NCBI RefSeq assembly: GCF_003014575.1
Contig: NZ_PYGF01000001.1
Coordinates: forward strand, 744,001-808,000
Direction: 5' to 3'
Length of the DNA: 64,000 nucleotides
From: Cecembia rubra
Lineage (GTDB): Bacteria > Bacteroidota > Bacteroidia > Cytophagales > Cyclobacteriaceae
The position numbers and the translations under genes are program-made. Each line of letters begins with the position of its first letter. Position 1 is the first letter of the stretch. Shown piece by piece: positions 46,260-55,101 of the stretch. The notes under the pieces are model-generated. The model did not search any database, was not told the DNA's origin, and worked only from the letters and a program-made list of their open reading frames with translations.

Positions 46260-46294
46260 TATCTGGGAATCTTTTTTTTTCCTTCTCAGGTGTT

Positions 46295-46310
46295 TGCCAA
46301 TAGTATGCCA
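46295..46310 (-). promoter_or_regulatory. Sigma-54 type promoter g (HlyD-like adaptor)
   Basis: TGGCATACTATTGGCA: the best match in the window (-24 TGGCA, -12 TGGCA, GG-N10-GC). It is about 36 bases before the ATG and 81 bp from the centre of inverted repeat g. Confidence 0.75.
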
Positions 46311-46379
46311 TGACTGAAAATGCCTAAATCAAGCCATTATCCCCACTTATTATTTTTTAAGCAAAAAATTCCGTACAAA

Positions 46380-46399
46380 ATCGTCCGCCAGCGAACAAA
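46380..46399. promoter_or_regulatory. Inverted repeat g (candidate enhancer)
   Basis: ATCGTCCGCCAGCGAACAAA: one change in the right arm (CGAA). It lies in the 375-bp region shared with the divergent regulator gene. On the plus strand TGGGAACGGGTTTTGG at 46515-46530 has GG-N10-GG spacing and could be an autoregulatory promoter, 128 bp from this repeat. Confidence 0.55.
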
Positions 46400-46634
46400 G
46401 CCGTGCAACTTTTCCGAACATATTTCAATCTAATAAGCTGGGCTCATCTCTCCAAAAAAGCTTCATTTTAATGAAATGGACGTTTTTGATAAACAAATGA
46501 ACCTTAGAATAATTTGGGAACGGGTTTTGGGAGAATTTAACTACCAAGTTATTACAGTCAAATGATGATCGTCAAGTAAGAGGCATTGATTGATTACATT
46601 GATTCAGGTAAATTTAATAAATTGTGATATACAC

Positions 46635-48023
46635 ATGAAAGAACAAAAAACCGGCAAAATCCTAATTGTCGATGACAATGAAGATTTATTAAAGGCGGCA
46701 AAGATTTTTTTAAAAAGGCACTTTGCACAGGTGGATACAGAGACCAATCCCGGTCTCCTTCCTATACTTATGGTAAATGAACAATATGATGTGATCATGT
46801 TGGATATGAATTTTACCAAAGATGTGAGCAGCGGTCAGGAAGGTTTTTATTGGCTTGACAGAATTCTCGAAATTGATTCCTCTGCAGTAGTAGTCCTCAT
46901 TACTGCCTATGGGGATGTCAACACTGCCGTAAAAGCTATCAAAGAAGGGGCTACCGATTTTGTACTAAAGCCTTGGGAGAATGAAAAATTATTAGCTACC
47001 CTAAATGCTGCACTGCAATTGCGCCAGTCCAAAATGGAAGTCAATCAGCTAAAAAACCAACAACAGCAGTTTTTTGAAGACATGGACAGCAAATTCAAAG
47101 ACATTATAGGGCAAAGCCCCTCAATGATCAAGGTCTTTGAAACTATTGAAAGGGTTGCTGCCACAGATGCCAATGTACTTATCCTTGGAGAAAATGGTAC
47201 CGGAAAAGAGTTGATTGCACGTGCTATCCATAGAAATTCTAAGAGACACCGGGAAGCTTTTGTGGGAGTTGACCTAGGTTCAATTACTTCCACATTATTT
47301 GAAAGTGAGCTTTTTGGGCATAAGAAAGGTGCTTTTACTGATGCCAAAGAAGACAGAGCGGGGAGGTTTGAGCAAGCGCATAAAGGTTCCCTTTTTTTGG
47401 ATGAAATTGGAAACCTTCCTTTGGCCCTTCAATCTAAATTATTGGCAGCACTCCAAAACAGAGAAGTCACTAGAGTTGGTGGCAATAAACCAATCCCTGT
47501 AAATATCAGACTCATTTCTGCCACCAACATGCCCATTCATAATATGGTCTTTGAAAATAAATTCAGACAGGACCTGCTCTATAGGATCAATACCATAGAA
47601 TTAACTTTGCCTGCCTTACGGGACAGATTGGAAGATATACCTCTTTTAGCCAATCACTTTATTGAAATTTATTCAAAAAAATACAATAAAGACATTAGAA
47701 AAGCAGGGGAAGCCCTTATCAAACGAATGCAGAAGTACCATTGGCCCGGCAACATCAGAGAGCTTCAACACAGTATTGAAAGGGCAGTGATCATGACCAC
47801 CCATGGTGTATTACAACCCGAAGACCTTTTTACCCAAAAACATATGACTCCTGAAAAACAGGAGGAAACAGTTTCCTTGGATCATTTGAATATTGAAGAT
47901 GTAGAGAAAATATTGATCCGCAAAGCACTCCATAAACACAATGGTCACATTACCCGTGCTGCAGAAGAATTAGGTCTGACCCGATCATCACTTTACAGAA
48001 GACTTGAAAGGTATGGGCTTTAA
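46635..48023 (+). CDS. NtrC-family sigma-54-dependent response regulator
   Basis: 462 residues from the ATG at 46635; a TTG 15 codons upstream opens the frame but would add a non-conserved tail. The receiver domain is 8-125 (DD at 13-14, phospho-Asp57 in IMLDMN, Thr90, Lys112). The AAA+ domain is about 155-385, with Walker A GENGTGKE (185-192), sigma-54-contacting loop GAFTDA (232-237, a common variant of GAFTGA), Walker B SLFLDEIG and an arginine-finger region. The C-terminal Fis-type helix-turn-helix is HITRAAEELGLTRSSLYRRL. It activates sigma-54 promoters by binding upstream sites and looping. The inverted repeats a-g are the obvious candidate sites. It overlaps the kinase gene by 11 bases. 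Confidence 0.95.
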   Translation: MKEQKTGKILIVDDNEDLLKAAKIFLKRHFAQVDTETNPGLLPILMVNEQYDVIMLDMNFTKDVSSGQEGFYWLDRILEIDSSAVVVLITAYGDVNTAVKAIKEGATDFVLKPWENEKLLATLNAALQLRQSKMEVNQLKNQQQQFFEDMDSKFKDIIGQSPSMIKVFETIERVAATDANVLILGENGTGKELIARAIHRNSKRHREAFVGVDLGSITSTLFESELFGHKKGAFTDAKEDRAGRFEQAHKGSLFLDEIGNLPLALQSKLLAALQNREVTRVGGNKPIPVNIRLISATNMPIHNMVFENKFRQDLLYRINTIELTLPALRDRLEDIPLLANHFIEIYSKKYNKDIRKAGEALIKRMQKYHWPGNIRELQHSIERAVIMTTHGVLQPEDLFTQKHMTPEKQEETVSLDHLNIEDVEKILIRKALHKHNGHITRAAEELGLTRSSLYRRLERYGL

Positions 48024-49368
48024 ATCATTTACTTTAGGAGTTCTCTTAAGGGTTTTGCTGATTGTTTTGGTCGCTTTACTTGCTGCCTACTTATTTCTCC
48101 AGAATGGTTCTATAACATACCCTATCCTAATGGTGTGGGTTTTAGTCTTACTTTCATTTAATCTTATCTCCTATGTAACTGTAACCAATAGGAAGATCAG
48201 CAGATTTTTAGAATCGATTCGTTATTCTGATTTCTCCTCCTCATTTACTAAAGATAGCATTTTGGGAAATTCCTTTAGGGAAATGAATATGTCATTTAAT
48301 GAAGTGATCGAAGCTTTCAAAAAAACACGCGCTCAAAAGGAAGAACAGATGCTCTTCCTGCAGATTATGATCCAACATATCAATACTGGCATCATTTCCT
48401 TTGATAGCCAAGGAAAAATTGGAGTAATAAACGGTGCTGCCAAACAATTACTTCAGATTCCGCAGTTCAAGGATATCAACGACCTTGGAAAGTTATCTAA
48501 TAACTTAAAGGAGGAAGTATTAAAACTTAAGCCGGGAGGCTCATTTGCCATAAGAATAAATTCCGAAATTCACTTGAATGTGCAATCTGCCGCCTTCAAA
48601 ATGGAGGGTCAAAGTTGGACCCTTTTATCTTTCCAAAATATCAAATCAGAATTACAGAAGAACGAATTGGAGGCTTGGCAGAACCTGACCAAAGTATTAA
48701 GGCATGAGATTATGAATTCCATGACCCCAATTGCCAGTTTGGCAAGCTCATTGGGAGTCATTTTGGAAGAAGATGTAAAGGAAGGCGATGAGGGTGACTT
48801 AACCCTTGACAAAGAAAGTTTCTTAGACCTTTCTGAAGGCCTTGAAACCATCTTTAAACGAAGCAATGGATTGGTAGATTTTGTGAATGCATACAGGGAT
48901 TATACCAACATCCCCCAGCCTGACTTAAAAGTTTTTCCCGTTAAACCCTTGTTTGAAAATATCCGAATTCTCTTAAAAGAGGAACTTGCTAAATCTCAAA
49001 TCCACCTTATTTGCGAACTTACTCCAATAGACCTGGAAGTCATAGGTGACCAGGATCTAATACAGATGATTTTGATCAATTTGGTGAAAAATGGAAAGGA
49101 AGCCATGGAAAAAGCAGTAAACAGAAATATAATTCTAAAAGGAGGAATGGACAGTCACTCCCATCCTTTCATCCAGGTAATTGACCATGGAGAAGGTATA
49201 GTTCCTGAAGCTTTGGAAAGGATTTTTGTTCCGTTCTATACCACTAAAAAATCAGGATCAGGTATAGGATTGGCCATTTCAAGACAGATTATGAACCTAC
49301 ATAAAGGGAGTTTGGATGTCACTTCCAAGCCAGGAGAAAAAACAGTATTTACTTTAAGTTTCAAATAA
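48013..49368 (+). CDS. Membrane histidine kinase (NtrY-like), partner of the sigma-54 regulator
   Basis: 451 residues from the ATG at 48013, which overlaps the regulator stop; a TTG three codons earlier is less likely. Two adjacent helices (about 10-29 and 36-57) leave only a few periplasmic residues, so there is no large extracellular sensor. A HAMP/linker and a PAS-like domain (about 112-210, IMIQHINTGIISFDSQGKI) follow. The HisKA motif is LRHEIMNSMTPI with His231. The HATPase domain has the N-box NLVKNG, G1 DHGEGI and G2 GSGIGLAIS. The short loop suggests it senses the membrane itself or an interacting membrane protein, possibly a permease. That last point is inference. Confidence 0.93.
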   Translation: MGFKSFTLGVLLRVLLIVLVALLAAYLFLQNGSITYPILMVWVLVLLSFNLISYVTVTNRKISRFLESIRYSDFSSSFTKDSILGNSFREMNMSFNEVIEAFKKTRAQKEEQMLFLQIMIQHINTGIISFDSQGKIGVINGAAKQLLQIPQFKDINDLGKLSNNLKEEVLKLKPGGSFAIRINSEIHLNVQSAAFKMEGQSWTLLSFQNIKSELQKNELEAWQNLTKVLRHEIMNSMTPIASLASSLGVILEEDVKEGDEGDLTLDKESFLDLSEGLETIFKRSNGLVDFVNAYRDYTNIPQPDLKVFPVKPLFENIRILLKEELAKSQIHLICELTPIDLEVIGDQDLIQMILINLVKNGKEAMEKAVNRNIILKGGMDSHSHPFIQVIDHGEGIVPEALERIFVPFYTTKKSGSGIGLAISRQIMNLHKGSLDVTSKPGEKTVFTLSFK

Positions 49369-49410
49369 GAATTTTGAAATCTTTCCTATCTTGACCTCAA
49401 ATAATTGAGC

Positions 49411-49971
49411 ATGGATAATGGATTTTTGAAATTTAAAACCGCTACTTCTGAGACAGATCTTCAGGGTATTTTATTACTTCAATCAGAAAACCATCTGAAT
49501 AATATTAAGGATTATAAAGAAGGTTTCGTAACAGTAAAACATGACTTTAATGTGCTGAAAAAAATGAATGATCTGTCCCCCCATGTAATTGCATTGGAAA
49601 ATAAAACCATCGCAGGGTATGTTTTGGCAATGACCAAAGATTCCAAAGAAGATGTGCCTATACTTGTTCCAATGTTCGAGCTATTTGATCAACTGAAATT
49701 TAAAGGAAAAAAAATTTCTACCTACAATTACCTGGTTGTAGGTCAAGTTTGTGTTGGAAAGGACTTTAGGGGAAAAGGTATTTTTGACCAACTTTATGAG
49801 ACTTACAAAACGGTTCATTCCAATAAATTTGAATTTGCGGTCACGGAAATTGCTACCAATAATTTACGTTCACTAAATGCGCACAAAAGGATTGGATTTC
49901 GGGAAATCCACCGTTATTCAGATACTATCCCTATGGAATGGAGTATAGTTTTATGGGACTGGAAATCTTAA
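49411..49971 (+). CDS. GNAT-family N-acetyltransferase
   Basis: 186 residues from the ATG at 49411; the two codons before it begin with TTG. GNAT features: strand VVGQVCVGKDF, acetyl-CoA loop FRGKGIFDQL (about 124-133), and a motif B NLRSLNAHKRIGFREI. It lies 42 bp after the kinase on the same strand and may be cotranscribed, but nothing links it functionally to the regulon. Confidence 0.87.
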   Translation: MDNGFLKFKTATSETDLQGILLLQSENHLNNIKDYKEGFVTVKHDFNVLKKMNDLSPHVIALENKTIAGYVLAMTKDSKEDVPILVPMFELFDQLKFKGKKISTYNYLVVGQVCVGKDFRGKGIFDQLYETYKTVHSNKFEFAVTEIATNNLRSLNAHKRIGFREIHRYSDTIPMEWSIVLWDWKS

Positions 49972-50022
49972 AGTTTTAAAATCATGAGAATGCAAGAATT
50001 GGCCTATAAATTTATGAACCCC

Positions 50023-51750
50023 TTATTTAATTCTTGAAGAACTGAGCTTTATATCTGCTGTATTCCAGGCTGATAAAAATTGACTTTTTATTTTCTCTGA
50101 TTCCTTGGCATTTCCTGATTTTTCCAAAGCCACCATCAACCCATAATATGCCCAGCCATTTTTTGGGTATTCTTCCAAATCTTTTCTGAATACAGCCTCA
50201 GCCTTCTGATAATCCCCCGATTCCAAAAGCACAGCACCTAAATGATGCCGGGTAGACAAAAACCAATCCGGAGGTTCGTTATACAATAAATTATCTTCAA
50301 GCTTAGATGCTTCGTACAACTTCATGACCGCTGCATCAAAACTTTTCTTACTTGCCAAAATTTCCCCCTCCAAAATCAAAGAGGCAATCTCGAGGATAGA
50401 TTGTAGGGAATTGATACCCCAAATGGTTTTTTCTTTAAGGTAATCTTTTTTGGAATATTCCTGCAATAATTGAAGTTCTCTTTCCGCTGATTGTAAGTTA
50501 TTCTTACCCAAATAGGCCATACCTTTCGCATAATGCCTGATTCCTTCCTGATAATCAGTACCTTTTTCCCATAAGGATAAATTGAGCACCTCTTCCCATA
50601 ATCCAAATTTCACGCGAACAAAATAAGGAATAGTTGAGAAATGCTGAATGACTTCCAGTCCCTCCTCTTCCATTAATGCAAGTTCCAAATGCTCAAATAA
50701 CCTATCGGCTGCAAAAATCGCCCACTTACTGTTTCCCTCCAATATGGCTGTTCCCGCCATAAAATGATAATTGTGCGGAAAATAAGCCAAAGGATAAGTC
50801 CCCTGCGCTTTACAGGTCTCAATATAAATGCTGTCTACTTTGGCAGCCCGGAGGTTTGAAAGAGTTCCTTCATGGTAATTTCCTGTTCGGATATAAATAT
50901 GGGAGGGCATATGGATCAAGTGGCCCGCCATTGGGGAAAGGCCTTGGTCAAATTTTCTTGCGGAATTTAAGCCTCGTTCTGGATTTTTTGATCCCTCTAC
51001 CGCATGAATGTAAAGGTGGTGAGCGCCAGGATGATCAGGGTGTTTTGACAATACTTCCTCTAAAACATTCAATATTAACCCCGTGTTTCCTTTTGGATTA
51101 CCTTCTTTGTCCCAAAGATCCCAAGGCTGAAGATCCATCAATGCCTCGCTGTAAATGGTTCCTGCATCAGGATCATCAGGATACTTTTCCCAGACTTTAG
51201 CCATTGCTTCAGCATATGCTATATCCAGGTCTGTCCTGTCTTTCCTTACTTCAGCCACATACCTTTTATCCAAAGCCATAATAAATGCTGCTTCTTTATC
51301 AGATACATTATTCAATTTTGACTTTGCTTTTTGAATAGCTGTAAATGCCAAAACGTAATGTTCAGGTTCCATACCGGCATTATAATTTGGGCCCAAGACA
51401 TAAGCCTGTCCCCAATAGGCCATAGCAAAATCCGGATCCAACTTAGCTGCATATTGAAATGACCTTTCCGCCTCAGCATGGTTGAAAGCATAAGCCAGCA
51501 AAAGTCCTTGATTGAAATACTTCCTTGCTTCAGAATTATCAGTAGAAACAGGAAAGTCCAAAAGATCCATCCCTTCCAATAAAGGAGCCTTTCCTTCAGA
51601 AAAATCCCATTTCATTCCAGCTGGTACAAAACAAAGACTCATGGCCTCTTGAAAGGGATCCTTATCAAAAGCCAATTCATTCTTAGGCTTTTGGCAGGAA
51701 AATAAATTCCAAAGCAAACCTAATCCTATAATGATTATTTTTCTCTCCAT
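50023..51750 (-). CDS. TPR-repeat lipoprotein
   Basis: 575 residues from the ATG at 51750. It has a lipoprotein signal (GLGLLWNLFSC, Cys about 19) and is then almost wholly helical with TPR units (ARKYFNQGLLLAYAFNHAEA, PDFAMAYWGQAYVLGPN, YQKAEAVFRKDLEEYPKNGW). The segment HHLYIHAVEGS...HLIHMPSHIYIRTGNY is conserved in a Bacteroidota/Proteobacteria family of exported TPR proteins of unknown role. No enzymatic motif is recognised. It stands alone, convergent with the GNAT gene. Confidence 0.85.
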   Translation of the reverse strand: MERKIIIIGLGLLWNLFSCQKPKNELAFDKDPFQEAMSLCFVPAGMKWDFSEGKAPLLEGMDLLDFPVSTDNSEARKYFNQGLLLAYAFNHAEAERSFQYAAKLDPDFAMAYWGQAYVLGPNYNAGMEPEHYVLAFTAIQKAKSKLNNVSDKEAAFIMALDKRYVAEVRKDRTDLDIAYAEAMAKVWEKYPDDPDAGTIYSEALMDLQPWDLWDKEGNPKGNTGLILNVLEEVLSKHPDHPGAHHLYIHAVEGSKNPERGLNSARKFDQGLSPMAGHLIHMPSHIYIRTGNYHEGTLSNLRAAKVDSIYIETCKAQGTYPLAYFPHNYHFMAGTAILEGNSKWAIFAADRLFEHLELALMEEEGLEVIQHFSTIPYFVRVKFGLWEEVLNLSLWEKGTDYQEGIRHYAKGMAYLGKNNLQSAERELQLLQEYSKKDYLKEKTIWGINSLQSILEIASLILEGEILASKKSFDAAVMKLYEASKLEDNLLYNEPPDWFLSTRHHLGAVLLESGDYQKAEAVFRKDLEEYPKNGWAYYGLMVALEKSGNAKESEKIKSQFLSAWNTADIKLSSSRIK

Positions 51751-52076
51751 GATTTCAATATGCAAATTCTAAGTTCAGTGAAAACTCTATATGTTGTTTG
51801 ACAAAAATGAAATTCTAAATACCCTTAATTTATAATTCATTTACCTGATGCTAATCACAAAAAAAACAGGAACTGTCACAGTTTATAAAACACACATAAA
51901 CCATTGTCTATCATAAATTTACAAATTTTATTTACACTTACAACAAAATATTTAGCCCAGGAAAACGCCCAATTCTATTCATTCACAAAATACATAAGTC
52001 AATGCTACTGGATCATTTCAAATAGATCCTGGAAAGCCCATTGCTTTCACAGAATCTATTTCAAAACCAAGGGATA
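51751..52076. other. Gap between two leftward lipoprotein genes
   Basis: 326 AT-rich bases. I see no gene, repeat or clear terminator. Confidence 0.4.
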
Positions 52077-52607
52077 TTATTTGGCCAATTTGATTTTTAA
52101 TTGAACCCTATATACCCCGGAGGTTTCACCGATATAGCTCATATCCCAAGACCATCCCAGTTCTAACACTTCAGGAGTAATGTTCTGAATATTGTAGAAA
52201 TATCCATTTTCCCTAAGATCTAATGAATTCAAATGAAGTACAGTACCTGCATTTTGCAATTTCCAGATCCCTGAGACGCTCTCACCTTTTACTAAAGCAG
52301 TAAACATCTCCTGTCCAGCGATTTGGATCTGTGGATCATATAGGTCAATTGGGCCAAGAAAGTTAAAGCTTAAATAATCCTCTGCCGTTGAGACAGCAGA
52401 TGAAGAATTTGACCTCAAAACTTCTACCCCAAATTCTTCCAGTGATTTCTCCTCACCATTGACTTTAAGCGAAAGAAAATTTTCACCATCTGCTTTCCAT
52501 TCCCCAATTATGGGATTAACCTCTGGAAAATTGTCCTCCAGATTACAGGCCCCGAAACTCACACAGAGCAATAAAAAACCCAAAGGTTTAACAATTAAAT
52601 TTTTCAT
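52077..52607 (-). CDS. Small lipoprotein, lipocalin-like (unknown function)
   Basis: 176 residues. The lipoprotein signal ends in FGAC (Cys about 21), then NLEDNFPEVNPIIGEWKADGE. An IIGEW near the mature N-terminus and alternating strands are typical of the small lipocalin-like lipoproteins of Bacteroidota. The mature start (NLEDNFPEVNP) resembles that of the divergent neighbour at 52940 (IGELTDNFPNPP), so the two may belong together. No ligand can be inferred. Confidence 0.7.
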   Translation of the reverse strand: MKNLIVKPLGFLLLCVSFGACNLEDNFPEVNPIIGEWKADGENFLSLKVNGEEKSLEEFGVEVLRSNSSSAVSTAEDYLSFNFLGPIDLYDPQIQIAGQEMFTALVKGESVSGIWKLQNAGTVLHLNSLDLRENGYFYNIQNITPEVLELGWSWDMSYIGETSGVYRVQLKIKLAK

Positions 52608-52939
52608 GATACTAATAATTAGTTGGTTTAATATGGTGCTTAAAGAAAATCATTTGAGATCTTCTGGCCATTAGGATGGATAATAAAAATGGAAAGTTGC
52701 ATAACACGACCAAATCAATAAAAAAAATTTGATGATGAATGGCATCCAAAATGCCTGATGAAATTTCCCTAACAAATTCATTATTCAAAATCCAATTACA
52801 GGATTCTTTAAAATTTGCCAGTTGACCCATCCTTACATGAATGGGTGAATTCAATTTTTATGGAGCAACTCTCCTATTCAAATCCCAATCCATATGACAA
52901 TTTAAACAACTATCAGATTAAAAACTTAAATCTCTTTTT
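52608..52939. other. Divergent promoter region of two lipoprotein genes
   Basis: 332 bases. A leftward frame of 73 codons from 52830 exists but has unlikely composition. A weak hairpin ACCCAT/ATGGGT lies near 52826-52846. No assigned promoter. Confidence 0.4.
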
Positions 52940-54232
52940 ATGAAAAAAGCAAGTCTATTTATCTTATCATGCATTTCTGCTTTATGCCTTTCCTGCATTG
53001 GGGAATTGACGGACAACTTTCCTAATCCCCCTGCTCCTCCACCTGTTGGTGTCCCCACTGAGATAGGAACTCCCATTGGTGAAGCCATCATTCAGGAAAT
53101 CAGTCCAGAAGGAGGAAGTGTTGAACTTGGCAATGGCAAAGTAAAATTCATTTTTCCTACAGGGGCCTTCTCCCAAACCACATTAGTTAAAGTTCAACCC
53201 ATTTCAAAAACTTTAAACCATGCGCTTGGAGTTTCTTTTGAATTGCAACTGATTGGAAATTCACTTAGAAAACCAATAGAAGTGATTTATACCTATTCCT
53301 CAGAGGATCTTTCTGGTACCGGACCGGATTTTGTCCATATGGCCCATCAGGACGACAATAGAATCTGGAAATCCATACGCAACCTTGAAATAAATAAAAG
53401 CAATAAAACTATCAAAGGAAGGATTTCTTACCCGGGAAGGTGGTCATTCTTTGCCTCTGCCATGATTCAACCTGGCAAGAAGAGTCTAGGGGTGTCTCAA
53501 AGCCAGGATTTGGAAATTGTGGGATACGAATACGAGCTCAGCCTTAGAACTGATCCTAAATACAATGACCTTTTGGCACCTTTGGTTCCTCCGGTAAGAA
53601 TACAAAACAGTTTGGTAAGCGAATGGCTGATTGATGGAAAAAAGAGTGGCATCCAACCTGAACGTGGAACCCTTGGATTTTTGAACAATAATTTATCCCT
53701 TGCGAAGTACACCGCTCCTGCTATAGTCCCAGATCAACCTAACATTATGGTCTCTGCAGAACTTTTTCTGGGCAAGGGAAAATTCCTTCTTCTTTCCCAT
53801 TTGACAATTGAAAATAAAAACAGATTTGAAGTTGGCCCATATGCTTTCAGCAATGCAGAAGTATTGATCGGAAGAGCAGGAAGTGTGCTGACCATCAACA
53901 TGCTGAAGTCAAGCAACAACAATTATGAAGCTTCATTGGCATTTTTGATTCCAGGATTCCAAGGAAAAGGAACTTACAGCTTCTCAAACCTTGTCAGTGG
54001 AGGAGTTGAAATCATCAATCCATCCAAAAGCTTCAACAGTATCGCTTACGATAACAACTTAGAACCTTATTTCAATGGGAGCATAGTGATCCAAGAGAGC
54101 AGTAAAGTGGCAGGAGGAACTATTGAAGGAACCATATCAGGAACCCTTTATGAAAGAAGGGAAATCAACAATATTGTAAGCTATGAGCCCCACAATTTTC
54201 AGGCTTCATTTTCCGGTACTCTGGGCAACTAA
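52940..54232 (+). CDS. Lipoprotein with ZU5-like domain
   Basis: 430 residues. The lipoprotein signal is CISALCLSC (Cys about 19), then a Pro-rich linker (NPPAPPPVGVP). Residues about 52-170 look like a ZU5-type beta-sandwich (GGSVELGNGKVKFIFPTGAF...VKVQPI). The rest is beta-rich with no recognised domain. In Bacteroidota such proteins are surface-anchored and probably adhesive or structural; this is inference. It is transcribed away from the small lipoprotein at 52077. Confidence 0.7.
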   Translation: MKKASLFILSCISALCLSCIGELTDNFPNPPAPPPVGVPTEIGTPIGEAIIQEISPEGGSVELGNGKVKFIFPTGAFSQTTLVKVQPISKTLNHALGVSFELQLIGNSLRKPIEVIYTYSSEDLSGTGPDFVHMAHQDDNRIWKSIRNLEINKSNKTIKGRISYPGRWSFFASAMIQPGKKSLGVSQSQDLEIVGYEYELSLRTDPKYNDLLAPLVPPVRIQNSLVSEWLIDGKKSGIQPERGTLGFLNNNLSLAKYTAPAIVPDQPNIMVSAELFLGKGKFLLLSHLTIENKNRFEVGPYAFSNAEVLIGRAGSVLTINMLKSSNNNYEASLAFLIPGFQGKGTYSFSNLVSGGVEIINPSKSFNSIAYDNNLEPYFNGSIVIQESSKVAGGTIEGTISGTLYERREINNIVSYEPHNFQASFSGTLGN

Positions 54233-54400
54233 GTAGATACAATCTTCACATGAAGGTGTTATTTAACTTCACCCAAAAAAACTCAACAATCTTATTTTCA
54301 ATATTTTATAAAATATTTCAGCTTCAAATTAACCCAAACATGCGATAGGTTGATCCCTGAATAAAAGTGAATTTTACAATTAAAATTAAACCAACTACAA

Positions 54401-54694
54401 ATGAAAAAAATCATTTTTAAATCAGCTTTGATCCTGGCACTTTCAGGTTCTTTGACATCTTGTTACACGCAAACCTATATGGTAGGAAATGGGCCTCAAA
54501 AAGGAGTAGAAACTACCGAAAAAAGTCATTACCTCGTGTATGGCCTGGCACCTTTAAAAACCGCTGATCCGGTGAAAATGGCAGGGGAATCAACAGATTA
54601 TTCAGTAACGATTCAACATTCATTTATTGATGGCCTACTGAATGCACTGACATTTGGTATTTATACACCTACAACGACCAAAGTGGTCAAATAA
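54401..54694 (+). CDS. Bor/Iss-family lipoprotein
   Basis: 97 residues with a lipoprotein signal (ALILALSGSLTSC, Cys about 21). The remainder follows the layout of phage lambda Bor: a Gln/Thr-Tyr-rich start (YTQTYMVGN), HYLVYGLAPLKTADPVKMAG, then FIDGLLNALTFGIYTP, which closely resembles the Bor segment FVNGLLGFITLGIYTP. Bor and Iss are outer-membrane lipoproteins linked to serum survival in E. coli. Here the family is more likely a general surface lipoprotein. There is no phage gene nearby. A terminator follows. Confidence 0.82.
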   Translation: MKKIIFKSALILALSGSLTSCYTQTYMVGNGPQKGVETTEKSHYLVYGLAPLKTADPVKMAGESTDYSVTIQHSFIDGLLNALTFGIYTPTTTKVVK

Positions 54695-54736
54695 GACCGA
54701 AAATTAAATTTTGCTTCATATTTTTTGAACTTGGGG

Positions 54737-54753
54737 CCGAAATCAAATTTCGG
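54737..54753 (+). terminator. Intrinsic terminator of the Bor-like gene
   Basis: CCGAAAT pairs with ATTTCGG (7 bp, 3-base loop), extended by a G-T pair and followed by TCTC and ten T. Confidence 0.85.
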
Positions 54754-54952
54754 TCTCTTTTTTTTTATGGCTAGAACAATCAAAAAGAAAACCGCTATTG
54801 AAACATGCCTATCCATTTATTACTGCAAATATCAAGAAGTTACTTTCCCTCAAAATAAAGGTTTATTGAAATGAGTAATAGCTGCTGATATGATTTATGC
54901 AAATAATAGGATTGTTTCTATAAGGTTTGTTTTGCAGAAAAAATCGAATAAA

Positions 54953-54981
54953 AAAGCTGCCCCTATTTTTGAGGCAGCTTT
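54953..54981. terminator. Intrinsic terminator, best oriented leftward
   Basis: AAAGCTGCC pairs with GGCAGCTTT (9 bp, 11-base loop). Leftward it is followed by TTTTTTATT, rightward by AGTTTTTAT. No complete gene ends at it. Confidence 0.7.
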
Positions 54982-55101
54982 AGTTTTTATATTTCGGTGA
55001 AATTTAACTTTAATTATGATGAAAACGTAAATTAAAATTCAATCTGGCAGAATGAATATTTTAACATTTTCATTTCGTGACCTTTTCTCTAGAAAAAAAA
55101 G

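Noticed and set aside
52612-52830. 73-codon leftward frame between two lipoprotein genes
   Set aside because: No domain, odd composition, and it occupies the divergent promoter region.
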